From assembly GCA_030425645.1 (NCBI GenBank), contig JAUHZK010000003.1:186001-250000 (forward strand): a stretch of DNA of 64,000 nucleotides. The letters run 5' to 3'. Source of the DNA: Gammaproteobacteria bacterium. Its GTDB lineage: Bacteria > Pseudomonadota > Gammaproteobacteria > JAPPPA01. The notes below the pieces were generated by a model. It had not been told where the DNA came from. It saw only the letters and a list, made by a program, of their open reading frames with translations, and searched no databases. This document shows, one piece after another, positions 46,799 through 56,582 of this stretch. The position numbers and the translations under genes were made by a program. Positions within the stretch are counted from its first letter, which is position 1. Every line of letters starts with the position of its first letter.

Positions 46799-48145
46799 AT
46801 GCAGAAGCTGCTGATAGCCAACCGCGGCGAAATCGCGCTGCGCATTCTGCGCTCTTGTCGTGAGCTTGGGATTAAAACCGTGGCGGTATATTCCGAAGCC
46901 GACCGCCATTTGAAACACGTGCTCTTAGCCGACGAATCGGTATGCATTGGACCAGCAGCTTCCAAAGACAGCTATCTAAGCATGCCCGCCATTATCAGTG
47001 CCGCCGAAGTCACTGGCGCTGACGCCATCCACCCGGGTTATGGCTTCCTCAGCGAGAACGCCGACTTTGCTGAACGCGTAGAAAAGAGCGGCTTTACCTT
47101 TGTCGGCCCACAGGCCGAAACCATCCGCATTATGGGTGATAAGGTGGAAGCCATTCGCGCCATGCAAGATGCCGGCGTACCGTGCGTACCCGGCTCTGGT
47201 GGCCCACTCGATAACGACGCCGCCAAGAACATTGCCTTGGCCGAAAAAATTGGCTACCCCGTTATTATTAAAGCGGCCGGCGGTGGGGGCGGTCGCGGTA
47301 TGCGTGTGGTGCGTGCCGAAGGCGAGCTGGTCTCGTCAATTGAAACCACCCAAGCCGAAGCCGAGGCCGCTTTTGGCAACGGCATGGTATACATGGAAAA
47401 ATTCCTCGAGACCCCGCGCCACGTTGAAATCCAAGTCATGGCAGACACTCACGGCAATGCCGTGCACCTAGCCGAGCGCGATTGTTCTATGCAGCGTCGC
47501 CATCAAAAGGTAATCGAAGAGGCTCCCGCTCCTGGCATTACCGAAAAACAGCGTGCGGAAATTGGCGCAGTTTGCGTTGAAGCCTGCAAACGCATCAACT
47601 ACCGCGGCGCCGGCACCTTCGAGTTTTTATATCAAGATGGTCGTTTCTACTTTATTGAGATGAACACACGCATCCAAGTAGAGCACCCAGTAACCGAACT
47701 CATTACCGGTATTGACTTGGTAGCAGCACAGCTCAAAGTCGCCAGTGGTGAGCGCCTACCTTGGAAACAGGAAGACATTCAAATCCGGGGCCACGCCATT
47801 GAATGCCGTATTAACGCCGAACACCCGCGCACCTTCCTACCCAGCCCGGGCAAGGTCACGCGCTTCCATGTGCCCGGCGGCCCCGGCGTGCGCGTCGACA
47901 GCCATGTCTACCGAGACTACGTTGTGCCACCTTATTACGACGCCATGATTGGCAAGCTAATCTGCCACGGTGATAACCGCGATGCCGCCCTAGCGCGTAT
48001 GCGCACCGCCTTAGATGAAATCGTGCTCGAAGGCATTCAAAGCAACATCCCCTTACACCGGGAAATTTTGCTGGATAGAGGCTTTAGCAACGGCGGCGTG
48101 ACCATCCATTACCTTGAGCAAGAGCTGCTCAACCACAAACACTAA
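46799..48145 (+). CDS. accC: Biotin carboxylase of acetyl-CoA carboxylase
   Basis: 448 residues, normal length. It has an N-terminal pre-ATP-grasp domain ([21 protein letters not shown]), the ATP-grasp core with glycine loop [14 protein letters not shown], and the active-site block [20 protein letters not shown] followed by [18 protein letters not shown]-terminal biotin-carboxylase domain closes the protein. It carboxylates biotin on AccB using ATP and bicarbonate. GAGGAA at the accB end is its ribosome site. Confidence 0.98.
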   Translation: MQKLLIANRGEIALRILRSCRELGIKTVAVYSEADRHLKHVLLADESVCIGPAASKDSYLSMPAIISAAEVTGADAIHPGYGFLSENADFAERVEKSGFTFVGPQAETIRIMGDKVEAIRAMQDAGVPCVPGSGGPLDNDAAKNIALAEKIGYPVIIKAAGGGGGRGMRVVRAEGELVSSIETTQAEAEAAFGNGMVYMEKFLETPRHVEIQVMADTHGNAVHLAERDCSMQRRHQKVIEEAPAPGITEKQRAEIGAVCVEACKRINYRGAGTFEFLYQDGRFYFIEMNTRIQVEHPVTELITGIDLVAAQLKVASGERLPWKQEDIQIRGHAIECRINAEHPRTFLPSPGKVTRFHVPGGPGVRVDSHVYRDYVVPPYYDAMIGKLICHGDNRDAALARMRTALDEIVLEGIQSNIPLHREILLDRGFSNGGVTIHYLEQELLNHKH

Positions 48146-48162
48146 ACAGGCATAGACTGATT

Positions 48163-49056
48163 ATGAGCTGGGTTCAAATCAGCTTTACGCTCGCACCTGA
48201 AAAGGCGGCGATTGCGGAACAGCTACTCGATGCATTTGGCGCGGCCAGCATCACTTTTACTGACGCCGCCGACCAGCCTATCTTTGAGCCCGACCTCAAC
48301 ACCACCCCGCTGTGGCAGCAAAGCCGTTGCACAGGCCTGTTCGACAGCGAACAAGACATTGCCGAGATCGTGGCGCAATGCCAACAAATCCTGCAGTTGC
48401 CTGCCAACGCGCTCAGCGTTGAGCCACTAGAAGACCGCGACTGGGAACGGGCTTGGTTAGATGACTTTAAGCCCATGTTATTTGGTGAACAGCTGTGCAT
48501 CTGCCCAACGGCCTTTGAGCCAGTGAGCGGCAAGCTCAACATCATGCTCGACCCGGGTTTGGCGTTTGGTACGGGCACCCATCCAACCACCCGTCTATGC
48601 CTCGAATGGCTTGATCAACATGCCGCCGCCGTAAAGGACCAAACCATTTTAGATTTTGGTTGTGGCAGCGGCATCTTGGCCATTGCCGCCGGCTTACTCG
48701 GCGCTGAGCACCTCGACGCGGTTGATATCGACCCGCAAGCCGTCACCGCCACCGACACCAATGCCGAACGCAACGGCGTGCAAGAGAAAGTCGCCAGCTA
48801 TTTGCCGAAACCTTTCAGCAATAGTCACGGCCAGCAGCAATACGACATTGTGCTAGCCAATATTCTCGCTAATCCACTGATCGAACTGGCGCCGAACCTA
48901 ATTGCTCATCTCAAGCCTGCAGGTCACTTGGTGCTGTCTGGCATCCTAGCCGAGCAAGCCGACAGCGTATTAGCAGCCTATCGCGACAGCATCGACTTTC
49001 AGCCGATTGCCGAACATAACGGCTGGGTTTGCCTACACGGTCAGCGTCGCGGCTAA
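48163..49056 (+). CDS. prmA: Ribosomal protein L11 methyltransferase
   Basis: 297 residues. A small N-terminal L11-recognition domain precedes the methyltransferase domain. The SAM-binding motif is LDFGCGSGILAIAAG, with DPGLAFGTGTHPTTRLCLEWL before it and VLANILANPLIELAP after it. The enzyme trimethylates L11. It lies 17 nt after accC, the usual order in Pseudomonas-like genomes. Confidence 0.96.
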   Translation: MSWVQISFTLAPEKAAIAEQLLDAFGAASITFTDAADQPIFEPDLNTTPLWQQSRCTGLFDSEQDIAEIVAQCQQILQLPANALSVEPLEDRDWERAWLDDFKPMLFGEQLCICPTAFEPVSGKLNIMLDPGLAFGTGTHPTTRLCLEWLDQHAAAVKDQTILDFGCGSGILAIAAGLLGAEHLDAVDIDPQAVTATDTNAERNGVQEKVASYLPKPFSNSHGQQQYDIVLANILANPLIELAPNLIAHLKPAGHLVLSGILAEQADSVLAAYRDSIDFQPIAEHNGWVCLHGQRRG

Positions 49057-49065
49057 TACAGCAGC

Positions 49066-49503
49066 GTGGTACGGCCGCTCACCCTGCTACTCCTGCTGAT
49101 TACGGCCAGCATCTGGCTCACCAGGCATGCCTGGCTGACACAACCACCGCTTTTCCAGCTCGCCAGTCAACTAACCGAAACACTAGGACTCAGCACACCG
49201 GTCGCTAAACGGCCAGAGCTGCTCAGCATTGCCAGCCACGCCAAACTGCGAACCCACCATAGTCGCCACTACCAAATTCACGGGCAAATCCATAACCCTA
49301 CCGCCACCCCATTAGCGGCACCCAGCATCCTCTTTATTATGCTGGACCGCGACAACAATACTCTCGACACCATTCACTATCCGGCCGAGGCCTGGCAGCA
49401 AAACCAGCAACCGATTGCAGCCAATGGTCTGACCGAATTTGTATTACAGTTACCACGCTGGCTCGACAGCAGCTGGGGCTATCAAATACGGCTTATTGAC
49501 TAA
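49066..49503 (+). CDS. DUF3426-type membrane-anchored protein, short form
   Basis: 145 residues from a GTG at 49066. One membrane segment lies at the N terminus (PLTLLLLLITASIWLTRHAW), followed by a periplasmic domain with HYQIHGQIHNPTATPLAAPSILFIMLDRD and EFVLQLPRWLDSSWGYQIRLI, which resembles DUF3426. In Pseudomonas the protein at this position is longer and begins with a cytoplasmic zinc-ribbon (MJ0042) module. That module is missing here and I find no remnant of it before the start. The function is unknown. It follows prmA by 9 nt. Confidence 0.75.
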   Translation: MVRPLTLLLLLITASIWLTRHAWLTQPPLFQLASQLTETLGLSTPVAKRPELLSIASHAKLRTHHSRHYQIHGQIHNPTATPLAAPSILFIMLDRDNNTLDTIHYPAEAWQQNQQPIAANGLTEFVLQLPRWLDSSWGYQIRLID

Positions 49504-49633
49504 ACCAGTGGGTCGCCCAGCGCAGTTTCAATAAAAGCCTGCTGCCTGACTGACGGCCAAGAAAAAAATTGTGTTTTTTTTACACAAAACTTTCCACTAG
49601 GGAATACAAGGCCTTGCGCATTTTTTATACAAG

Positions 49634-49668
49634 TTGTCCACAAGCTATACAACGCAAGTGGTGGATAA
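49634..49668. promoter_or_regulatory. Two DnaA-box-like 9-mers upstream of dusB-fis
   Basis: TTGTCCACA (49634-49642) on the plus strand and TTATCCACC (reverse complement of 49660-49668) each differ from the DnaA box TTATCCACA at one position. They face each other in the AT-rich dusB-fis leader (49504-49738), which also has runs of A and T around TTGTGT/ACACAA near 49570. Confidence 0.4.
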
Positions 49669-49738
49669 AGTGCTTTATTCCAAGCACGTAAATCATTAAA
49701 CTGCGCGACCATTTTCGGCCATGCCCTGACCCGTAAAA

Positions 49739-50797
49739 GTGAACCACAAAAAAATTACAATTGGACAGTGGACACTCAGCAACAACCTTGTGTTGTCGCC
49801 GATGGCGGGCATCACCGACAAACCGTTTAGACTGCTTTGTCGCCAATATGGCGCTGGTCTAGCGGTGGCTGAAATGACCTCGGCCAACCCTGCACTCCGC
49901 CACACCGAAAAATCACGCTTACGCCTAGACCATAAGGGCGAGCCTGAGCCGCGCATGGTGCAAATTGCAGGCAGTGATCCGCAGTGGATGGCAGACGCCG
50001 CACGCTTCAATGTCGACAACGGCGCGCAAATTATCGACATCAATATGGGCTGCCCGGCGAAAAAGGTTTGTAACAAAGCCGCCGGTTCGGCACTGCTCGC
50101 CAACGAAGACTTGGTGGCCGACATATTAAACGCCGTAGTGAAAGCCGTTGATGTACCAGTCACCTTAAAATTCCGCACTGGCGTCAGCCCCGAGCAACGC
50201 AATGCCGTGAACATTGCCCGTATCGCTGAAGACGCCGGCATTCAAAGTCTCGCACTCCATGGCCGCACCCGTGCCGACGCCTACAAAGGCGACGCCGAAT
50301 ACAGCAGCATTGCCGCAGTTAAAGCCGCGGTTAAGCTACCGGTGTTTGCTAACGGCGACATCACCAGCCCGCAAAAAGCGCTGCAAGTGTTGCAGCAATC
50401 TAATGCCGATGGCCTCTATATTGGCCGCGGTGCGCAAGGCCAGCCTTGGATATTCCAGCAGATTGCACACTACTTAGACTCAGGCGAACAGCTGGCGGCG
50501 CCGAGTTTAGAAGAACAAGCCGACATTGTGCTCAAGCACCTGAAGGCACTGTACGAATTTTACGGCGAAGGCAAAGGTCTTCGTATTGCTCGTAAGCACC
50601 TTGGCTGGTACAGCCAAAACCACGCCGGCCCACACGCCGATTCAGCCGCGTTCCGCCGTCTAGCGTTTGCCGCTGACAGCGCCGACCAGCAATGGCAGAT
50701 CACCCAACGCTGGTACCAGCAGCTTGAAGCTGCTGCTCAAAGCAACCCAACCTTAGAAAACCAAAACAAAGCAACGCCCCCGAAGCTTGCCGCCTAG
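49739..50797 (+). CDS. dusB: tRNA-dihydrouridine synthase B
   Basis: 352 residues of the FMN-dependent Dus family. The signatures are LVLSPMAGITDKPFRLLCRQYGAG and DINMGCPAKKVCNKAAGSALL, the latter with the catalytic cysteine, followed by LHGRTRADAYKG and FANGDITSPQKALQVL. It reduces uridine in the D-loop of tRNA. The start is a GTG at 49739. The fis gene follows after 16 nt, the universal dusB-fis operon of Gammaproteobacteria. Confidence 0.96.
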   Translation: MNHKKITIGQWTLSNNLVLSPMAGITDKPFRLLCRQYGAGLAVAEMTSANPALRHTEKSRLRLDHKGEPEPRMVQIAGSDPQWMADAARFNVDNGAQIIDINMGCPAKKVCNKAAGSALLANEDLVADILNAVVKAVDVPVTLKFRTGVSPEQRNAVNIARIAEDAGIQSLALHGRTRADAYKGDAEYSSIAAVKAAVKLPVFANGDITSPQKALQVLQQSNADGLYIGRGAQGQPWIFQQIAHYLDSGEQLAAPSLEEQADIVLKHLKALYEFYGEGKGLRIARKHLGWYSQNHAGPHADSAAFRRLAFAADSADQQWQITQRWYQQLEAAAQSNPTLENQNKATPPKLAA

Positions 50798-50813
50798 ACC
50801 TCAGAAGAAGATC

Positions 50814-51065
50814 ATGTCCGAGACCCATTTACATAACGGAAAACCCCTAAGTCACCACGTTACTGATAGCTTAGAAACCTATTTCAACACCCTAGAAAAC
50901 ACCGACCCTATTGAGCTCTACAACCTAGTGCTCGCCGAGGTCGAAAAGCCACTGTTGGAAAAGGTCATGCTAGAAGCCCGTGGCAACCAGTCCAAGGCCT
51001 CAGTATGGCTTGGCATCAGCCGCAGCACCTTACGTAAAAAGCTAGCCGAACACGGCCTAGCCTAA
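50814..51065 (+). CDS. fis: DNA-binding protein Fis
   Basis: 83 residues from the ATG at 50814, preceded by AGAAGAAG. The frame is open nine codons further upstream into the dusB end, but homologues start near here. The C-terminal helix-turn-helix reads GNQSKASVWLGISRSTLRKKLAEHGL. Fis bends DNA and coordinates chromosome structure with growth phase. It is co-transcribed with dusB and lies before purH, as in Pseudomonas. Confidence 0.95.
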   Translation: MSETHLHNGKPLSHHVTDSLETYFNTLENTDPIELYNLVLAEVEKPLLEKVMLEARGNQSKASVWLGISRSTLRKKLAEHGLA

Positions 51066-51146
51066 GCAACTAATCCGCTAACTAACGCTCCACTAGACGC
51101 GCCGCCCGCCGCCTAGAGCCCAAGACTCGATACCAAAGGAAGTTTC

Positions 51147-52769
51147 ATGCCGTCCCTGTCTGACGAACTGGCCAACGCCTATAGCGCACCCAACCAACTA
51201 CCATTGCGCCCGGTGCGTCGCGCGTTAATTTCTGTTTCCGATAAAACCGGCATTGCCGATTTTGCCAAAGCCCTACATGACCGCGGCGTCGCCCTGCTGT
51301 CCACCGGTGGCACTGCCAAGCTAATCGCTGACGCCGGCCTACCCGTTACTGAGGTTTCCGAGCACACCGGCTTTCCCGAAATGATGGACGGTCGTGTAAA
51401 AACCCTACATCCAAAAATTCACGGTGGCCTACTAGGTCGTCGCGACATGGATGAGGAAATCATGGCCGAACACGGTATCGATCCAATTGATATGTTGGTG
51501 GTCAACCTCTACCCATTCGAACAAACCGTCGCCGATCCAGACTGCCCATTGCCGTTAGCGATTGAGAACATCGACATTGGTGGCCCAGCCATGCTGCGCG
51601 CCGCCGCTAAAAACAACGACGGTGCGGCCGTCGTAGTTGACCCTAGCGACTACGAAAACCTATTGGCAGAAATGGATGCCAACGGTAACCAGCTGAGCGG
51701 CGCTACTCGCTTCAAGCTGGCCGCTAAAACTTACGCGCTAACCGCCGCCTACGATGGCGCCATTGCCAACTACATGGGCCGTATTGCCGACGACGGCGAA
51801 AAGCGCGATTGGCCAGATACCTTCAACACCCAATTCCAGCTGGAAGAAAGCCTGCGTTACGGTGAAAACCCTCACCAAAAAGCCGCCTTCTTTAAAGAAG
51901 CTGGCGCCACCGAGCCAGCCATTGGCACCGCCAAGCAGCTACAAGGCAAAGCCCTCAGCTACAACAACCTTGCTGACGCTGACGCTGCACTGGAATGCGT
52001 TAAAGCATTCCCAGAAGCACCGGCTTGCGTGATTGTGAAACACGCCAACCCTTGCGGCGTAGCCCTAGGCGATAACCTATTGCAGGCTTATGACCTCGCC
52101 TTCCAAACCGATCCAACCTCGGCCTTTGGCGGCATCATCGCCTTTAACCAGGCGCTAGACGCTGAAACTGCCAAAGCCATTATCGATCGCCAGTTTGTCG
52201 AAGTCATTATCGCGCCTAGCGTGAACGCCGATGCGGCCGAAGTACTTTCAGCCAAAGCCAATGTGCGCGTGCTCGAAACCGGTCAATGGGACCAAGCCGT
52301 TCCGAGTTACGACTTCAAACGCATTAACGGTGGCCTGCTGGTACAAGATCGTGACCTTGGAGTGGTGAGCGACGACGAGCTTAAAGTCGTGACCAAGCGC
52401 GCACCAACCGAAGACGAAATGCGTGACCTGAAATTTGTCTGGCGCGTGGCCAAGTTTGTGAAATCAAACGCCATTGTTTACGCCAAAGGCCAACAAACCA
52501 TTGGCGTTGGCGCAGGCCAAATGAGCCGTGTTTACAGCGCCAAGATCGCCGGCATTAAAGCCGCCGATGAAGGTTTGGAAGTCCCCGGTTCGGTACTGGC
52601 TTCGGATGCCTTCTTCCCATTCCGTGACGGCGTTGACGCCGCCGCAGCTGCCGGCATTACCGCCATGATTCAACCGGGCGGCTCGATTCGTGACGACGAA
52701 GTCATTGCTGCTGCCGACGAGGCGGGCATTGCGATGGTCTTTACCGGCATGCGTCACTTCAAACACTAA
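51147..52769 (+). CDS. purH: Bifunctional AICAR formyltransferase / IMP cyclohydrolase
   Basis: 540 residues. The N-terminal IMP cyclohydrolase (MGS-like) domain starts near [20 protein letters not shown] and includes [11 protein letters not shown] and [19 protein letters not shown]. The C-terminal AICAR transformylase domain has [14 protein letters not shown], the catalytic [11 protein letters not shown] and [12 protein letters not shown]-type (here [12 protein letters not shown]) end. It performs the last two steps of IMP synthesis. AAAGGAAG precedes the ATG. Confidence 0.98.
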   Translation: MPSLSDELANAYSAPNQLPLRPVRRALISVSDKTGIADFAKALHDRGVALLSTGGTAKLIADAGLPVTEVSEHTGFPEMMDGRVKTLHPKIHGGLLGRRDMDEEIMAEHGIDPIDMLVVNLYPFEQTVADPDCPLPLAIENIDIGGPAMLRAAAKNNDGAAVVVDPSDYENLLAEMDANGNQLSGATRFKLAAKTYALTAAYDGAIANYMGRIADDGEKRDWPDTFNTQFQLEESLRYGENPHQKAAFFKEAGATEPAIGTAKQLQGKALSYNNLADADAALECVKAFPEAPACVIVKHANPCGVALGDNLLQAYDLAFQTDPTSAFGGIIAFNQALDAETAKAIIDRQFVEVIIAPSVNADAAEVLSAKANVRVLETGQWDQAVPSYDFKRINGGLLVQDRDLGVVSDDELKVVTKRAPTEDEMRDLKFVWRVAKFVKSNAIVYAKGQQTIGVGAGQMSRVYSAKIAGIKAADEGLEVPGSVLASDAFFPFRDGVDAAAAAGITAMIQPGGSIRDDEVIAAADEAGIAMVFTGMRHFKH

Positions 52770-52797
52770 TCAGCGCGTTTAGCATCTGGATACCACA

Positions 52798-54084
52798 ATG
52801 AAAGTATTAATCGTAGGCGGCGGTGGCCGCGAACATGCCCTAGCTTGGAAAACCGCGCAAGCCGACCACGTGACCGAGGTACTGGTTGCTCCCGGCAACG
52901 CCGGCACTGCATTAGAGCCGAAGCTACGTAATGTGAATGTCAGTGCCGAGGATATCAACGGCCTATTGGCGCTGGCGAAAGCAGAAGCGGTAGACCTCAC
53001 CATTATCGGCCCAGAGGCACCCTTAGTTGCCGGTGTGGTCGACGCCTTTACTGACGCCGGACTACGCTGCTTCGGCCCAAGCAAGAGCGCTGCCCAACTA
53101 GAAGGCTCGAAAGCGTTCACCAAAGACTTCTTAGCACGCCACAATATCCCAACTGCGGCTTACGGCAACTTCACCCAAATCGACGAAGCCGTTGCTTACA
53201 TTAAGGAGCAAGGCGCGCCGATCGTGGTTAAGGCCGATGGTCTAGCCGCCGGCAAAGGCGTGATTTTGGCGCAGACCGAACAAGAAGCCATTGATGCCGT
53301 TAACGACATGTTGGCAGGTAACGCTTTTGGCGATGCCGGCCACCGCGTAGTAATTGAAGAGTTTTTGGTCGGTGAAGAAGCCAGCTTTATCGTTATGGTA
53401 GACGGCAAAAACATCTTGCCGCTGGCCACCTCACAAGACCATAAAGCCGCTTTGGACGGCGACACCGGCCCCAACACGGGCGGCATGGGTGCTTACTCGC
53501 CAGCGCCAGTGGTAACCCAAGAAATTCACGACCGCGCCATGCGCGAGGTTGTGATTCCTACGGTTGAAGGCATGGCCGCAGAAGGTAATGACTACACTGG
53601 TTTCCTTTATGCCGGCCTGATGATTGGCCCAGACGGAACACCCAAGGTGTTGGAATACAACTGCCGCTTTGGTGACCCAGAAACACAGCCGATCATGTCG
53701 CGCCTACAGTCCGACCTAACCGAACTCTGCAACGCCGCCATTGATGGCAAGCTAGACAACACCACGGCCGAATGGGACTCGCGCCCAGCCGTAGGCATTG
53801 TTATGGCTGCCGGTGGTTATCCTGGCGACTACGGCAAAGGTGATGTGATTAACGGCCTAGACGATATTCCGGCTGGCGCCAAAGTCTTTCACGCTGGCAC
53901 TAAAGCAGTTGATGGCAATGTTGTCACCAATGGCGGCCGCGTTATCTGCGTTACCGCGCTCGGCGACAGCGTTACCGAAGCTCAGGCCAATGCCTATGCT
54001 GCTGTCGATAAGATCAGCTGGGAAGGTGCCTACTATCGAACTGACATTGGTCACCGCGCCATTGCTCGCGAGAACGCCGCCTAA
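52798..54084 (+). CDS. purD: Phosphoribosylamine-glycine ligase
   Basis: 428 residues of the ATP-grasp family. It begins MKVLIVGGGGREHALAWK, with VKADGLAAGKGVILA, VVIEEFLVGEEASFIVMVDG and the metal-binding LEYNCRFGDPETQPIM, followed by the GARS C-terminal domain (VGIVMAAGGYPGDYGKGD). It makes glycinamide ribonucleotide, the second step of purine synthesis. It follows purH by 28 nt and ends at a strong terminator. Confidence 0.98.
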   Translation: MKVLIVGGGGREHALAWKTAQADHVTEVLVAPGNAGTALEPKLRNVNVSAEDINGLLALAKAEAVDLTIIGPEAPLVAGVVDAFTDAGLRCFGPSKSAAQLEGSKAFTKDFLARHNIPTAAYGNFTQIDEAVAYIKEQGAPIVVKADGLAAGKGVILAQTEQEAIDAVNDMLAGNAFGDAGHRVVIEEFLVGEEASFIVMVDGKNILPLATSQDHKAALDGDTGPNTGGMGAYSPAPVVTQEIHDRAMREVVIPTVEGMAAEGNDYTGFLYAGLMIGPDGTPKVLEYNCRFGDPETQPIMSRLQSDLTELCNAAIDGKLDNTTAEWDSRPAVGIVMAAGGYPGDYGKGDVINGLDDIPAGAKVFHAGTKAVDGNVVTNGGRVICVTALGDSVTEAQANAYAAVDKISWEGAYYRTDIGHRAIARENAA

Positions 54085-54104
54085 GCTGCAGCAAAATCGC
54101 AGGT

Positions 54105-54136
54105 AAAAAAAAGCCCAGGCTAGCCTGGGCTTTTTT
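54105..54136. terminator. Bidirectional terminator between purD and the RRM gene
   Basis: AAGCCCAGG (54111-54119) pairs with CCTGGGCTT, with A8 on the left and T6 on the right. It serves purD on the plus strand and the convergent RRM gene on the minus strand. Confidence 0.93.
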
Positions 54137-54153
54137 ATGAGAACGTCTACCGA

Positions 54154-54432
54154 CTAGCGACCGAAGCCACCGCCGTTACGTGGACGATCTTCACGAGGAC
54201 GTGCTTCGTTTACACGTAGCGCACGGCCGTCCATGTCTTGGCCGTTTAGGGCGTCAATGGCTGATTGCGCTTCAGAAGCGTTTGGCATTTCAACAAAGCC
54301 AAAACCACGTGAACGACCAGTTTCACGATCAGTCATCACGTTAGCGCGGCTAACCTCACCGTGAGCAGCAAAAGCGTTACGTAACGCGTCAGAATCGGTG
54401 CCCCAAGAAAGGTTACCTACATAAATATTCAT
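54154..54432 (-). CDS. Single-RRM RNA-binding protein
   Basis: 92 residues. One RNA-recognition motif spans residues 1-78, with RNP2 IYVGNL at 3-8 and RNP1 RGFGFVEM near 42-49, followed by an Arg/Gly tail (RPREDRPRNGGGFGR). These small glycine-rich RRM proteins bind RNA and are often cold- or stress-inducible in cyanobacteria and proteobacteria; which applies here is unknown. GAGAGATCGATAG before the ATG is the ribosome site. The leader (54433-54627) is AT-rich with no element I can name. Confidence 0.92.
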   Translation of the reverse strand: MNIYVGNLSWGTDSDALRNAFAAHGEVSRANVMTDRETGRSRGFGFVEMPNASEAQSAIDALNGQDMDGRALRVNEARPREDRPRNGGGFGR

Positions 54433-54627
54433 CTATCGATCTCTCAAATCGGGTCATCAAAAACAAAAAACCATCGACCACCCAACCCGTAGCAAACGAT
54501 AGTACCGCTGAAGCAACTACTTCTGCGGCTTCAAACAGTCCGCACTATAACCAGCACAGACTGAAATAGCTATGACAATCTGATGAAAGCCATCGCCATG
54601 TAAATAAATCCCTAGCTTGAGTTTCCC

Positions 54628-55884
54628 CTATCGCTTCATCGAAGCGAAGAACTCTTCGTTGGTCTTGGTCACTTTCAGACGATCAAAGACAAACTCAACC
54701 GCGGCCAGCTCATCCATTGGGTGCAGAATCTTACGTAGAATCCAAGTCTTCTGTAGCTCAGCCTCAGGCACCATAAGCTCTTCACGGCGGGTACCAGAAC
54801 GATTGATATGAATCGCTGGGAACACGCGTTTTTCAGCAATGCGGCGATCCAAATGAATCTCAGAGTTACCGGTGCCTTTAAATTCTTCGTAGATCACTTC
54901 GTCCATTTTAGAACCCGTGTCTACCAAGGCCGTGGCCACAATCGTTAGGCTACCGCCCTCTTCGATATTACGCGCAGCACCGAAGAAGCGTTTTGGCTTA
55001 TGCAGACCATTGGCGTCAACACCACCGGTCAAAACCTTGCCAGAGCTCGGCGCTACAGTGTTATAGGCACGCGCTAAACGGGTAATAGAGTCGAGCAAGA
55101 TAACCACATCTTTCTTGTGCTCCACTAAGCGCTTGGCTTTTTCAATCACCATTTCAGCCACTTGTACGTGGCGGGTCGCTGGCTCATCAAAGGTAGAAGA
55201 AACCACTTCGCCTTTCACCATGCGCTGCATCTCGGTCACTTCTTCCGGGCGCTCATCAATCAGCAATACGATCAAATACACTTCCGGATGATTAGTGGCG
55301 ATGCTCTGAGCAATGCTCTGCATCATCATGGTTTTACCCGCTTTTGGTGGCGATACGATCAAACCACGCTGGCCTTTACCAATCGGCGCGCACATATCAA
55401 TTAAGCGGCCAGTGATATCTTCGGTACTACCGTTACCCACTTCCATGTTTAAACGCTCTTTAGCGTGCAGTGGGGTTAAGTTCTCAAATAAAACTTTTTG
55501 TTTGGCGGCCTGTGGATCATCAAAGTTGATGCTATCCACTTTCAACATCGCAAAGTAGCGCTCGTTATCCTTAGGTGGGCGCACTTTGCCGCTAATGCTG
55601 TCACCCGTACGCAAACCTAAACGTCGAATTTGGCTAGGTGATACATACACATCATCTGGGCCTGCCAGATAAGAACCATCTGGCGAACGCAAGAAGCCAA
55701 AGCCGTCAGAGAGAATCTCTAAAACACCATCACCATAGATCTCTTCGCCTTCTTTGGCTTTCTTCTTCAAGATAGAGAAGATCAGATCTTGCTTACGGCT
55801 ACGGTTAATATTTTCAACACCCAGTTCTTGGGCGATTTCTAATACTTCTTGGGCGGATTTACGCTTGAGTTCAGTTAAGTTCAT
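54628..55884 (-). CDS. rho: Transcription termination factor Rho
   Basis: 418 residues, normal length. The N-terminal helix bundle and cold-shock-like RNA-binding domain ([30 protein letters not shown]) cover about 1-125. The ATPase core has Walker A SPPKAGKT near 178-185 and Walker [18 protein letters not shown], and the Q- and R-loop residues lie in [25 protein letters not shown]. Rho is a hexameric RNA helicase that ends untranslated transcripts. It follows trxA with a terminator between, the Pseudomonas order. Confidence 0.98.
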   Translation of the reverse strand: MNLTELKRKSAQEVLEIAQELGVENINRSRKQDLIFSILKKKAKEGEEIYGDGVLEILSDGFGFLRSPDGSYLAGPDDVYVSPSQIRRLGLRTGDSISGKVRPPKDNERYFAMLKVDSINFDDPQAAKQKVLFENLTPLHAKERLNMEVGNGSTEDITGRLIDMCAPIGKGQRGLIVSPPKAGKTMMMQSIAQSIATNHPEVYLIVLLIDERPEEVTEMQRMVKGEVVSSTFDEPATRHVQVAEMVIEKAKRLVEHKKDVVILLDSITRLARAYNTVAPSSGKVLTGGVDANGLHKPKRFFGAARNIEEGGSLTIVATALVDTGSKMDEVIYEEFKGTGNSEIHLDRRIAEKRVFPAIHINRSGTRREELMVPEAELQKTWILRKILHPMDELAAVEFVFDRLKVTKTNEEFFASMKR

Positions 55885-55944
55885 TCAGATGTGCTTTAAG
55901 AAAGTGGCTGAGGTTGCAGGACTGCGCCCTTGATGCCGGTCATC

Positions 55945-55974
55945 AAAAAAACTGCCCGCTAAATAGCGGGCAGT
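55945..55974 (-). terminator. trxA terminator
   Basis: A perfect 10-bp stem pairs ACTGCCCGCT (55951-55960) with AGCGGGCAGT (55965-55974) around AAAT. On the minus strand a run of seven T follows. It separates trxA from rho, so rho needs its own promoter or some read-through. Confidence 0.93.
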
Positions 55975-55982
55975 AGGTTGTT

Positions 55983-56306
55983 TTAAATTTCGCTGTCGAT
56001 AAACGCAGTTAGTTGGCTTTTAGATACCGCACCAGTTTGTGCCGCGGCTTTCTCGCCACCCTTGAATAAAATCAAGGTAGGAATACCACGAATACCAAAT
56101 TTGGCAGTGGTGTCTGGGTTTTCATCAACATTTAGTTTGGCAATTTTCACTTTGCCGTCGTAGTCACCCGCAATATCTTCCAAGATCGGCGCGATCATTT
56201 TGCAGGGACCACACCACTCGGCCCAGAAATCAACCAATACAGGTTCGGCAGATTGCAGGACTTCAGCTTCAAAATTGCTGTCGGTAACAGAAACGATTGC
56301 ACTCAC
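55983..56306 (-). CDS. trxA: Thioredoxin
   Basis: 107 residues with active site WCGPC (Cys32 and Cys35) in [16 protein letters not shown] and the cis-proline loop [13 protein letters not shown]. It is the general cytoplasmic disulfide reductase and should supply electrons to ArsC (5912) and DsbD (36473) of this window. The 276-bp gap upstream (56307-56582) holds only an unconvincing 79-codon frame. Confidence 0.97.
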   Translation of the reverse strand: MSAIVSVTDSNFEAEVLQSAEPVLVDFWAEWCGPCKMIAPILEDIAGDYDGKVKIAKLNVDENPDTTAKFGIRGIPTLILFKGGEKAAAQTGAVSKSQLTAFIDSEI

Positions 56307-56582
56307 AGGCTTAACCTCTTGTTTTCATGCATTACTGATTTAACTCATGACTGAGAACTCGCCTATCGGCGGCAACCAATCATCGAACTACATAGCCAAT
56401 AACTGGGGCCAGAGTTCTAAAAATAAAGGGGATATCACAACTGACTGCTGCCAGTTCACGCGGCGATGTCTTTTATTAACAAGCTTTCTAGGCTCGACGC
56501 ATCGCATTTGTAGCGTTCGATGTCGGCATTACAGCGCAAAGCCAAACACAATGCAAGCACAAAGCCCGCAAAAAGTTAGCGG

